A stretch of 64,000 bases of DNA, taken from Ruminiclostridium papyrosolvens C7 (GTDB lineage Bacteria; Bacillota; Clostridia; Acetivibrionales; DSM-1351). The stretch covers positions 1-64,000 of the forward strand of contig NZ_ATAY01000088.1 of the NCBI RefSeq assembly GCF_000421965.1, read 5' to 3'. The notes under the pieces are model-generated. The model had not been told where the DNA came from, did no database searches, and worked only from the letters and a program-made list of their open reading frames with translations. A program made the translations under genes and the position numbers. Of the stretch, positions 1 through 7,133 are shown piece after piece (position 1 is the stretch's first letter; each line of letters opens with the position of its first letter).

Positions 1-3000
1 TTACTAACCTTTACTTCGAATATATCCGTTGCTGTTGCTTCACCTATTTCCACAGGTGTAGTTACTGCTGTTGCTTCAACTGTTTTGTCCTCTGGTATTT
101 CCAATTCAGGATTTGTTGTATCCTGTATTGTTATTTTCTGAACCTTGGTTGTTACATTTCCGTTGGCATCGGTTGCGGTCCAGGTTACTTCGGTTGTTCC
201 AATTGGGAAGGCTTCTGGAGCATCACTCTTTACTTCTACCTTAAAAATATCAGTTGCTTCTGCAGTTCCTATTGCTACTGGTGTATTTACCGCAGTTGCT
301 TCGGTTGTTATGTCTTTTGGTATAACCAATTCAGGATTTGTTGTATCCTGTATTGTTACTTTTTGTACCGCTGTTGTTACATTCCCGTTTGCATCGGTAG
401 CTGTCCAAGTCACTTCTGTTAATCCGATTGGGAAGGTTTCTGGAGCATCGTTCTTTACTTCTACCTTGAAAATGTCTGTTGCTTTTGCTTCACCAATACT
501 AACAGGTGTATTTACTGCAGTTGCTTCAGTTGTTATATCATCAGGTCTTAAAAGTAATGGATTTGTTGTATCCTGTATTGTTACTTTCTGAACATCTGTT
601 GTTACATTTCCGTTTTCATCAGTAGCTGTCCAGGTTACTTCTGTTGTTCCGATTGGGAAGGTTTCTGGAGCATCGTTCTTTACTTCTACCTTGAAAATGT
701 CTGTTGCTTTTGCTTCACCAATACTAACAGGTGTATTTACTGCAGTTGCTTCAGTTGTTATATCATCAGGCTTTAAAAGCAACGGCTTGGTTGTGTCCTG
801 TATTGTTACTTTCTGGACATCTGTTGTTACATTTCCGTTTTCATCAGTAGCTGTCCATGTTACTTCAGTTGTTCCGATTGGGAAGGTTTCTGGAGCATCA
901 TTCACTACGTCAACCTCAAAAATGTCAGTTGCTTCTGCAATTCCAATATCAACAGGTGTATTTATTGCTGTTGCTTCTGTGGTTATATCTTCTGGAACCT
1001 TTAATACAGGGTTGGTAGTGTCCTTTATTGTTATTTTCTGTACTTTAGTTGTAGAATTTCCGTTGGCATCGGTTGCTGTCCATGTCACTTCTTTAGTTCC
1101 TACAGGATAGTTTTCCGGCTTGTCATTTACAACCTTTACGTCGAATATATCCTTTGCTGATGCCTGGCCAATATCCACAGGAGTCAATTTATGTGTTGCT
1201 TCCTTGGTTATATCACCCGGAATATCAAGTTCAGGTGCTGTGGTATCAATTATTGTTATTTTTTGTGTTTTAGTTGTTTTATTTCCGTTTGTATCAGTTG
1301 CTGTCCAGGTTACCACGGTTGTTCCCAGAGGATAAGCTTGTGGTGCATCATTTTTTGTAGTCGGGTCAAATATGTCAGTCGCTATGGCTTGACCAATGTC
1401 TGCTGGTGTTAATATTGCGGTAGCTTCTTTAGTTATGTCCTCCGGTACTTCGAGGATTGGACATGTTTTGTCCGTAATGGTTATATTTTGTGTCTTAGTT
1501 ATTGTGTTACCGTTTGCATCAATTGCTGTCCATGTTACGACGGTTGTTCCCAGAGGATAAGCCTCAGGTACATTATTTTTGATTTCGACAGGGAAAATGT
1601 CTTTTGCATCAGCCTTTCCGATATTAACAGGTGTCAGTTTAGCTGTAGCCTCCATTGTAATGTCATTGGGAACTGTCAACACAGGTTTGGTAGTATCCTT
1701 TACAATTACGTTCTGCAAAGCTTCGCTTTGATTTCCGTTTGCATCTGTAGCTTTCCACAGAACTTTAGTAATTCCCACAGGATAATCTGTAGGAGCGTTA
1801 TTCTCTATTTTCACAGGGAATATGTCCGTAGCTTCTGCTTTGCCTATGTCTACTGGTGTTCTTACCTGCGTTGCCTCAATTGTTATATCCGCAGGAATAA
1901 TTAATAAAGGCTTGGTTGTATCAACAATAGTAATATTCTGAACCTTGGTATCTGCATTTTGATTTTCATCAGTTGCGGTCCATGTGATAGGTGTTGTTCC
2001 AATAGGATAATCTGCCGGAGCATCATTTTTTAATGTAACCGGGAATATATCTTTTGCTGTAGCTATACCGGGGTCTACGGGTGTTCTTATTGCAGTTGCT
2101 TCTACCTTCTTGTCCCCGGGCACTGAAAGAACGGGTTTTGTTGTATCTTCTACGGTTACGTTCTGATAGCCGATAGTCATATTGCCATTAGCATCGGTAG
2201 CCGTCCATGTTACTTTTGTTGTACCAATCGGATAGTCATTTGGTGCGTTATTTTTTATTTCTACAGGGAATATATCACTTGCTATGGCTTGACCTATGTT
2301 TACAGGAGTTCTTATTGCCGTTGCCTCAACTTTTACGTCTTTTGGTACAGTTAACAGCGGCTTTGTTGTATCTACTACTGTAATTCGCTGTTCAACAATG
2401 GTTTCGTTTCCATTTTCATCAATTACTTTCCATTTTATAATGGTAGTTCCTATAGGAAACAGTTTAGTCTCTGGGCAATTGCTGGAAATTACAATAGGGA
2501 ATATGTCGTATGCTTCGGGTACTTGTATCTGTACAGGTGTCAAAATTCCGGTAGCCTCGACTTTAATATCTGCAGGTACTGTTATGACAGGTTTTGTTTT
2601 GTCTGTTACCGTTATATTCTGAACTTTGGTTGTAACATTGCCATTTTCATCAACAGCCTTCCAGACTACAGGTTTTGTTCCTACAGTATAGTATTCAGGA
2701 GCGTTATTGGTAACCGTAACATTGAATATATCTGTTGCAGTTGCTTTACCAATGTCCAACACCATTTTTCTGTTTGTCGCCTCAATTGTTATATCTTCCG
2801 GAATAACCAGATCCGGAGCTTTTGTATCCTGAACTGTTATTATCTGATCTTTGGTGGTCACATTACCATTTGCATCTGTTGCTTTCCATGTAACTGTAGC
2901 TTTTCCCACCGGATAGTCAGCAGGAGCATTATTGGTTATATCCACTTTAAATATGTCTGTTGCCAAAGCTTGACCTATATTTACTGGTGTTCTTCTTCCA

Positions 3001-3530
3001 ATTGCTTCTACCGTCATATTTTCCGGAACAGTAAGAACAGGTTTTGTAGAATCAATTACTATTACTTTTTCAGTCGCTTTAGTAATATTTTTATTTGCGT
3101 CTTCTGCAGTCCATGTAACAATTGTCTCTCCTACAGGAAATTCTTCAGGAGAATCATTTGAAATAGCTACAGGGAATATGTCCGTTGCCTTTGCAGGAGG
3201 AAGTGAAACCTTTGTTCCTACCCCGGTGGCTTCAACAACTATATCACCTTGTACCGTAAGCACCGGTGCTATAGTATCTTTCACAGTAATCGTCTGCACA
3301 GCCGAAGTCATATTTCCGACTTTATCCGTTGCTTTCCATGTTACAGAAGTTACTCCTACAGGGAATCCGTCTACAGGTGCATCGTTTGTCAGTTCAACAC
3401 TTGACATATCTTCAACCGTTGCAGTACCTATTTCCAAAGGTGTTTTTACTGCTGTTGCTTCAACAGTTATATCTTTAGGTGGGTATACCGCTGGATTTGT
3501 TTTATCAATCTTTACTTGGGTACATTGCTG
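1..3530 (-). repeat. Tandem 225-bp coding repeats (HYR modules)
   Basis: The same landmark (a CAGGTGTA-like stretch on the plus strand) recurs at 51, 276, 501, 726, 951 and 1176, an exact 225-bp period equal to 75 codons. Copies nearest the left edge are the most alike: about 120 nt around 425-545 match 650-770 essentially without change. Copies toward 3500 are diverged. This gradient suggests recent duplication or homogenisation at the distal end of the gene. The array continues past the window edge. Confidence 0.92.
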
Positions 3531-4847
3531 AGCACTGGTATTTCCTACTCTATCAACAGCCCAGTAAATTACATCAGTAATACCCTCGCTATTTACCGTG
3601 AAGGATTTCAGGTATCCCGGAATTACATTCTCTGTACCGGTTTCACCGATTTTGTAATGAATTTCTTTAACATTTGAATTTATATCCGTTGCTTTTAGAG
3701 TGACAGTAACATTAGTGTCATTCCAGCCATTTTCGTAACTTTCAGGACTTACACTGCATTCTACTACTGGAGGAGACTTATCAATCTGGAGGTATGCTCT
3801 TTGAGTACTTTCTATATTTCCGGCTTTGTCAACTGCATACCAGTAGATAGGATAAGAGCCTTCTGTTTCAATAACTGCTGATGCACTCGGGCCGGGAAGT
3901 TTAATTTCCTCACCGTCTCCAATCCTGTAGTAAATTGATTCAACACCGGAATAGGAATCCGTCCCAACAAAATCAATTGAAACATTTTTGTTGTACCATC
4001 CAAATGCTACCGTATTTGGTAATGTGGCATTGGTAGAAGGAGGAGATTTATCAATACATATGGGACCAAATGTCAGAGTTGAAGTATTGTTCGCCATATC
4101 AACGGCAGTACCTGTAGATATGATGTTTTTACCCTCATATGAGATAACATCCTCCGGTGTACAGCTTTTAATAGCAGACATTGTATCTTTAGCATCATAG
4201 GTTACTGTAACCGTGTGATTTGTCCACTTTCCGGCTATATATTCGGCGCCGGTGTCATCCTTTGCACTTACAGTCATTAGTGGAGGAGTATTATCTACAA
4301 GGTTTGCCTTGTATGTTCCTACCTGTACATTAAAGGTTACAGTATTCCATCCGGGTACACTTGCCTTAACCTGCAGATTTTCTATTGACCCTACGATTAG
4401 TGAATACAGTTGGTATCCTTCACCTACATAACCTGTATATGTATTTACACAAGATGCCATACCATTTGTATCCGTTGTAACAGTTATAAATCTGCTTTCG
4501 TAACCTCTCATTTGAGCAATTACTATTTTACTTTCAGAAATTTCAAAAGTAACCGGGATACCGGCAAGAGGCTTTCCTTCAGCATCCTTCGCTACAACCG
4601 TCAGAGGCATCATAAATCCTCTTCCCCCGGTTACTGCTGGCGAAGGCTGTGATAACATCATCTGTTGACGTAGGGGAGAAACTGCATATAAAGCAGACCC
4701 CGAGCTATCAGCAGAAAATGCCTCTCCATCACTTAATACTACTGCCAACGAGAATGACAGTACCCCAAGCAGGAAATAACACACCCACTTGTGTAGCATG
4801 CTAATGCTCTTACTCTTCGCCACAAAAGGCGATTTTTTTTCTTTCAT
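1..4847 (-). CDS. Giant secreted HYR-repeat protein (C-terminus beyond left edge)
   Basis: An open minus-strand frame of about 1,615 codons with no stop, cut by the window edge. The ATG at 4847 follows GGAGGAATTCAG. The N-terminus has a basic stretch and a hydrophobic signal segment (about residues 20-45, ending near AFSA). Next come an Ig-like/invasin-type domain (about 60-190), three Ig-like segments with YWAVDKAGN-type ends (about 190-445), and 15 full plus one partial HYR-type modules of 75 residues. Each module carries VEATA, TPV, ATDIF, NDAPE-(F/Y)P(I/V)G and VTWTATD-NGN signatures. HYR modules are extracellular adhesion folds, so a surface or secreted binding role is likely; the ligand is unknown. 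No cellulosomal dockerin or anchor is visible because the C-terminus is missing. It is divergent from the sigma-like genes at 5214. Confidence 0.85.
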   Translation of the reverse strand, partial: MKEKKSPFVAKSKSISMLHKWVCYFLLGVLSFSLAVVLSDGEAFSADSSGSALYAVSPLRQQMMLSQPSPAVTGGRGFMMPLTVVAKDAEGKPLAGIPVTFEISESKIVIAQMRGYESRFITVTTDTNGMASCVNTYTGYVGEGYQLYSLIVGSIENLQVKASVPGWNTVTFNVQVGTYKANLVDNTPPLMTVSAKDDTGAEYIAGKWTNHTVTVTYDAKDTMSAIKSCTPEDVISYEGKNIISTGTAVDMANNTSTLTFGPICIDKSPPSTNATLPNTVAFGWYNKNVSIDFVGTDSYSGVESIYYRIGDGEEIKLPGPSASAVIETEGSYPIYWYAVDKAGNIESTQRAYLQIDKSPPVVECSVSPESYENGWNDTNVTVTLKATDINSNVKEIHYKIGETGTENVIPGYLKSFTVNSEGITDVIYWAVDRVGNTSAQQCTQVKIDKTNPAVYPPKDITVEATAVKTPLEIGTATVEDMSSVELTNDAPVDGFPVGVTSVTWKATDKVGNMTSAVQTITVKDTIAPVLTVQGDIVVEATGVGTKVSLPPAKATDIFPVAISNDSPEEFPVGETIVTWTAEDANKNITKATEKVIVIDSTKPVLTVPENMTVEAIGRRTPVNIGQALATDIFKVDITNNAPADYPVGKATVTWKATDANGNVTTKDQIITVQDTKAPDLVIPEDITIEATNRKMVLDIGKATATDIFNVTVTNNAPEYYTVGTKPVVWKAVDENGNVTTKVQNITVTDKTKPVITVPADIKVEATGILTPVQIQVPEAYDIFPIVISSNCPETKLFPIGTTIIKWKVIDENGNETIVEQRITVVDTTKPLLTVPKDVKVEATAIRTPVNIGQAIASDIFPVEIKNNAPNDYPIGTTKVTWTATDANGNMTIGYQNVTVEDTTKPVLSVPGDKKVEATAIRTPVDPGIATAKDIFPVTLKNDAPADYPIGTTPITWTATDENQNADTKVQNITIVDTTKPLLIIPADITIEATQVRTPVDIGKAEATDIFPVKIENNAPTDYPVGITKVLWKATDANGNQSEALQNVIVKDTTKPVLTVPNDITMEATAKLTPVNIGKADAKDIFPVEIKNNVPEAYPLGTTVVTWTAIDANGNTITKTQNITITDKTCPILEVPEDITKEATAILTPADIGQAIATDIFDPTTKNDAPQAYPLGTTVVTWTATDTNGNKTTKTQKITIIDTTAPELDIPGDITKEATHKLTPVDIGQASAKDIFDVKVVNDKPENYPVGTKEVTWTATDANGNSTTKVQKITIKDTTNPVLKVPEDITTEATAINTPVDIGIAEATDIFEVDVVNDAPETFPIGTTEVTWTATDENGNVTTDVQKVTIQDTTKPLLLKPDDITTEATAVNTPVSIGEAKATDIFKVEVKNDAPETFPIGTTEVTWTATDENGNVTTDVQKVTIQDTTNPLLLRPDDITTEATAVNTPVSIGEAKATDIFKVEVKNDAPETFPIGLTEVTWTATDANGNVTTAVQKVTIQDTTNPELVIPKDITTEATAVNTPVAIGTAEATDIFKVEVKSDAPEAFPIGTTEVTWTATDANGNVTTKVQKITIQDTTNPELEIPEDKTVEATAVTTPVEIGEATATDIFEVKVS

Positions 4848-5213
4848 CTGAATTCCTCCAATTGCTTATTTTGTATTTTTCAAAATATACTCTTAGGCAT
4901 CCTACAAATACATAAAAACTAACACCCCCTTTTATATGAAAATCAGCATACAACCTTTCAAAATAAACCTCCTTCTTATATAAAGGCAATTTCTCCCCGC
5001 CCGTTACAACTTTTTTTAAAAATCTAGTTACAATTTTATGTAATTAATTGTAATTTTTTTAAATTATGGTTGTTATATGTACCGAAAATATTACTATATT
5101 AGTGAAACACCACGGGAAGACATCACTAGCGGAAAGAAAATTCACACAAGTAAAACACTGTTAAAAGACTAAGTTATTGAATTACAAAACCATCAAACTT
5201 CGGAGGTATATTT
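4848..5213. promoter_or_regulatory. Divergent control region between HYR gene and sigma-like pair
   Basis: This 366-bp very AT-rich region serves both directions. It contains the 43-nt conserved block at 5052-5094 facing right, a GCGGAAAG element at 5129-5136, and, reading left, ATTTTTA / TTGTAA / GGGCGG elements in the same order within 4985-5026. Two short minus-strand reading frames with strong ribosome sites lie at about 4941-4974 and 4892-4906, ahead of the HYR start. No classical sigma-A promoter could be chosen with confidence. Confidence 0.5.
5052..5094 (+). promoter_or_regulatory. Conserved 43-nt block, copy A (upstream of sigma-like pair)
   Basis: Aligned without gaps to 5958-6000, 33 of 43 positions are identical. 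Shared parts include AATTTTT at the start, TATG-TTGT in the middle, ATATG, and GAAA--ATTAC at the end. It lies 120 nt before the start codon at 5214. A shared promoter or operator is the natural reading, possibly recognised by the sigma-like pair itself. Confidence 0.6.
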
Positions 5214-5564
5214 ATGTATACAAACGATGACATCTCGGTGGAAAATTGCAGAAAACTACTGAGAAGAGCAGCATGGAGAATACAGTATAAAGCACGTGTT
5301 CAACAAGCTAAAGAATGTCAGATAATTTTTGAAAATCAGGCATATAACTGTGGGTTTGAAACTGAAATACTTTCAAAACTATATGTAAAAGAACTATTGG
5401 ATACAATACCATGGGAAAAGTGCAGATTTATTTTAGAAAAAACAATAATTGATGAAATGACTGAAAAAGAAGTTGCACTCGAATTGCATATGACTCAACA
5501 GGGGGTGAACAAATGGAAAAAGAAAGGGCTGGAGTTATTGCGGAAAAATCTAATGGATTTTTAG
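5214..5564 (+). CDS. Sigma region 4-like HTH protein (SigO-like subunit)
   Basis: A 116-residue protein whose C-terminal half (about 62-113) looks like sigma-70 region 4: a leucine-rich helix around LLDTIPWEKCRFIL, then TEKEVALELHMTQQGVNKWKKK, an HTH with a recognition helix, and a basic tail. There is no region 2 in this protein. The ATG has CGGAGG 8 nt upstream. It overlaps the next gene by 52 nt. The order region 4 then region 2 in two overlapping genes is that of the B. subtilis two-subunit sigma factor SigO-RsoA, so I infer it supplies promoter -35 recognition. A phage-type transcriptional activator is the main alternative. Confidence 0.65.
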   Translation: MYTNDDISVENCRKLLRRAAWRIQYKARVQQAKECQIIFENQAYNCGFETEILSKLYVKELLDTIPWEKCRFILEKTIIDEMTEKEVALELHMTQQGVNKWKKKGLELLRKNLMDF

Positions 5565-5731
5565 AGATGGTTAAGAAGGCTCAACAAGGTGATAAAGAAT
5601 GCATGGATAAAATATTGGATTATTTTACTGCCGATATTGAATATTTATCCAGATATATCATGCTTCCAAGAGAGGATGCTATTCAAACACTTAAAATTGA
5701 ATTAATGAGTATTATATATGATCAGTTATAA
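5513..5731 (+). CDS. Sigma region 2-like small protein (RsoA-like co-sigma)
   Basis: A 72-residue protein. The segment from about residue 17 (FLEMVKKAQQGDKECMDKIL, then YFTADIEYLSR and ALK/ELMS-like helix) resembles the short N-terminal domain of phage and conjugative-element sigma-like factors and RsoA, the region-2 half of the SigO-RsoA pair (RsoA is of similar length). The start at 5513 has AGGGGGTG five bases upstream and lies inside the preceding gene, which implies translational coupling. A later in-frame ATG at 5567 would remove 18 residues and has no good ribosome site. It probably works only in complex with the product of 5214-5564. Confidence 0.6.
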   Translation: MEKERAGVIAEKSNGFLEMVKKAQQGDKECMDKILDYFTADIEYLSRYIMLPREDAIQTLKIELMSIIYDQL

Positions 5732-6049
5732 TCACTTATAGCGGAAAGAACAATTTGTTTATATCCATTCAGTTTTTAATTCTATAATATGTAGCTGCTA
5801 TGGAAATAATTGCAGTCCTTTTGCAGAAAACATATTCTAAAATGTCCTGTGCAAAAATCTGTCATCCACTTCGGCTATTTCATAGCCAAACTAATATTTC
5901 CATAAACTTATTTTCAAAAACTATTTATTAAATCCATCAAATCGGACAGGTTGTAAAAATTTTTATAAGATATGATTGTAATATGGGCGGAAAGGATTAC
6001 TTATAAATAGGTAGTCCTTTTTATATAAATAAAGAAAGAGGGGGTGCAG
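5732..6049 (+). promoter_or_regulatory. Intergenic control region before holin/endolysin pair
   Basis: A 318-bp non-coding AT-rich stretch. It begins with ATCACTTATAGCGGAAAGAA (5731-5750), closely matching ATCACTAGCGGAAAGAA at 5122-5138. It then has no recognisable gene, and ends with the conserved block at 5958-6000 and an AGAGGGGGTG ribosome site. Confidence 0.5.
5958..6000 (+). promoter_or_regulatory. Conserved 43-nt block, copy B (upstream of holin-like gene)
   Basis: This is the second copy of the block at 5052-5094 (33/43 identities, no gaps). It contains TTGTAATATGGGCGGAAAGG and ends 49 nt before the ATG at 6050. Its position before an effector gene pair and before the regulator genes suggests one regulon with autoregulation. 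Confidence 0.6.
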
Positions 6050-6346
6050 ATGCAATTAAACATTTTAATTACATGCGTTGCGGCAGTTTGTGGAATTATT
6101 TTCGGTTATATTACAATGCAGGCGAGGATTAAAGGTGAATCCAAGCAAAGCGGTATTGAGGCCGGTCAGCTTAAAGCAGATATTGACTACATTAAACGTA
6201 GCAGCGATACTACACTGCTTGAAATAAGGTGCCTTAATAATACGGTAAGCAACCATGCAGATAGATTGGCCCGTGTTGAGGAAAGTACAAAACAAGCTCA
6301 TCTCAGAATAAATGAAATAAGAGAGGAGTTGGTTAAGGATGCATAG
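6050..6346 (+). CDS. Holin-like small membrane protein with coiled coil
   Basis: A 98-residue protein: one N-terminal hydrophobic helix (about residues 3-22), then a charged, heptad-rich coiled-coil tail to the end. This is the shape of BhlA/UviB-type and other phage holin-like proteins, but no family-specific motif was recognised. The ATG at 6050 is preferred over the upstream GTG at 6044 because AGGGGG (6039-6044) then has normal spacing. It overlaps the M15 endolysin gene by 8 nt, the usual holin-lysin arrangement. Function is inferred from shape and context. Confidence 0.55.
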   Translation: MQLNILITCVAAVCGIIFGYITMQARIKGESKQSGIEAGQLKADIDYIKRSSDTTLLEIRCLNNTVSNHADRLARVEESTKQAHLRINEIREELVKDA

Positions 6347-7043
6347 TGTAAAATTTAAACATCCTGAGCAGGCTTACATATTTCCTAAATTGCTTGACGC
6401 AGTAAACAGAGTATGCAACGATTTTCAAAAAGATGCCGAGTGTTCAGCAGGGTATCGTTCTCTTGATTGCCAAAAAGCTACGGCCAAACTGGTTTTGGCT
6501 CAGAATAAGGGCAGCTATCAGTTAAATGACGGCTCAGTGTATATTGGTACGGGAAGTAACAGAAGATGTCTTGCAGCTGCTTATGGAAAATCAAATCATT
6601 GCTTCTGTATTGCAATGGACATGAATGGCTGGTTTGAAGAACTTACCAACTGCCAGCTAAAAAAGTATGGTTTAGTAAAGCCCATGTCCTATGAGCCTTG
6701 GCATGTTCAATTGATTGAGCATACAGGGATAAGTGAGGAACAAAAAATAGCTATCAGGAACAGCTGTCTGAAGGGGGTAAATTGTACTATGAATGTCAAA
6801 GATTTTCAATCTATGACTGGACTTGTGAATGATGGAATTCCGGGTCCGAATACAAAGTGTAAGGCAAAAGAGGTTTTACAGGTATGTCAGGAAATTCTGG
6901 GACACGATTTTACAAATGCAGAAGATATAATTAAGAGAACCCAAAGCAATCCAGAATACTGGCTGCCAAAGCTTAAAGAAATCAAATATTTTGACAGTTT
7001 TATAGTGAACATCGTAAAGGTACTTGGATGTAAGGACAAATAA
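6339..7043 (+). CDS. M15-type peptidase / endolysin with peptidoglycan-binding tail
   Basis: A 234-residue protein. The N-terminal half has the zinc-peptidase M15 signature SNHCFCIAMD (an SxHxxGxAxD variant with Cys for Gly) and the later EPWH motif carrying the catalytic Glu and zinc His. Such enzymes cut D-Ala-containing peptide links in peptidoglycan. The segment around residues 149-172 (FQSMTGLVNDGIPGPNTK) matches a peptidoglycan-binding repeat. There is no signal peptide, so export would depend on the holin-like partner just upstream. The ATG at 6339 follows GAGAGGAG. The transcript ends at the hairpin at 7077-7120. Confidence 0.75.
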   Translation: MHSVKFKHPEQAYIFPKLLDAVNRVCNDFQKDAECSAGYRSLDCQKATAKLVLAQNKGSYQLNDGSVYIGTGSNRRCLAAAYGKSNHCFCIAMDMNGWFEELTNCQLKKYGLVKPMSYEPWHVQLIEHTGISEEQKIAIRNSCLKGVNCTMNVKDFQSMTGLVNDGIPGPNTKCKAKEVLQVCQEILGHDFTNAEDIIKRTQSNPEYWLPKLKEIKYFDSFIVNIVKVLGCKDK

Positions 7044-7076
7044 AAAATTGCTTACTCACTGCAAGCCCTTACGTTA

Positions 7077-7120
7077 AAATGGTTTCACAGTCTCCTTTAT
7101 TAGTTGTGAAACCATTTTTT
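7077..7120. terminator. Bidirectional terminator
   Basis: A 13-bp perfect inverted repeat (AAATGGTTTCACA / TGTGAAACCATTT) followed by T's on the plus strand and TTTTAA on the minus strand. It lies between the convergent endolysin and PBP genes. Confidence 0.88.
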
Positions 7121-7133
7121 ATAATATGCTTTA

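Noticed and set aside
1-3530. CRISPR-like regular repetition
   Set aside because: The 225-bp period is a coding module with no short direct repeats or unique spacers.
145-3531. A run of plus-strand ORFs rich in V/S/T with signal-like patterns
   Set aside because: They are antisense shadows of the 225-bp HYR repeats; the minus frame is open for 1,615 codons with a good start.
5214-7043. Prophage remnant
   Set aside because: Holin and endolysin shapes are present but no structural, packaging, integrase or att sequence is visible; a host-controlled cassette is preferred.
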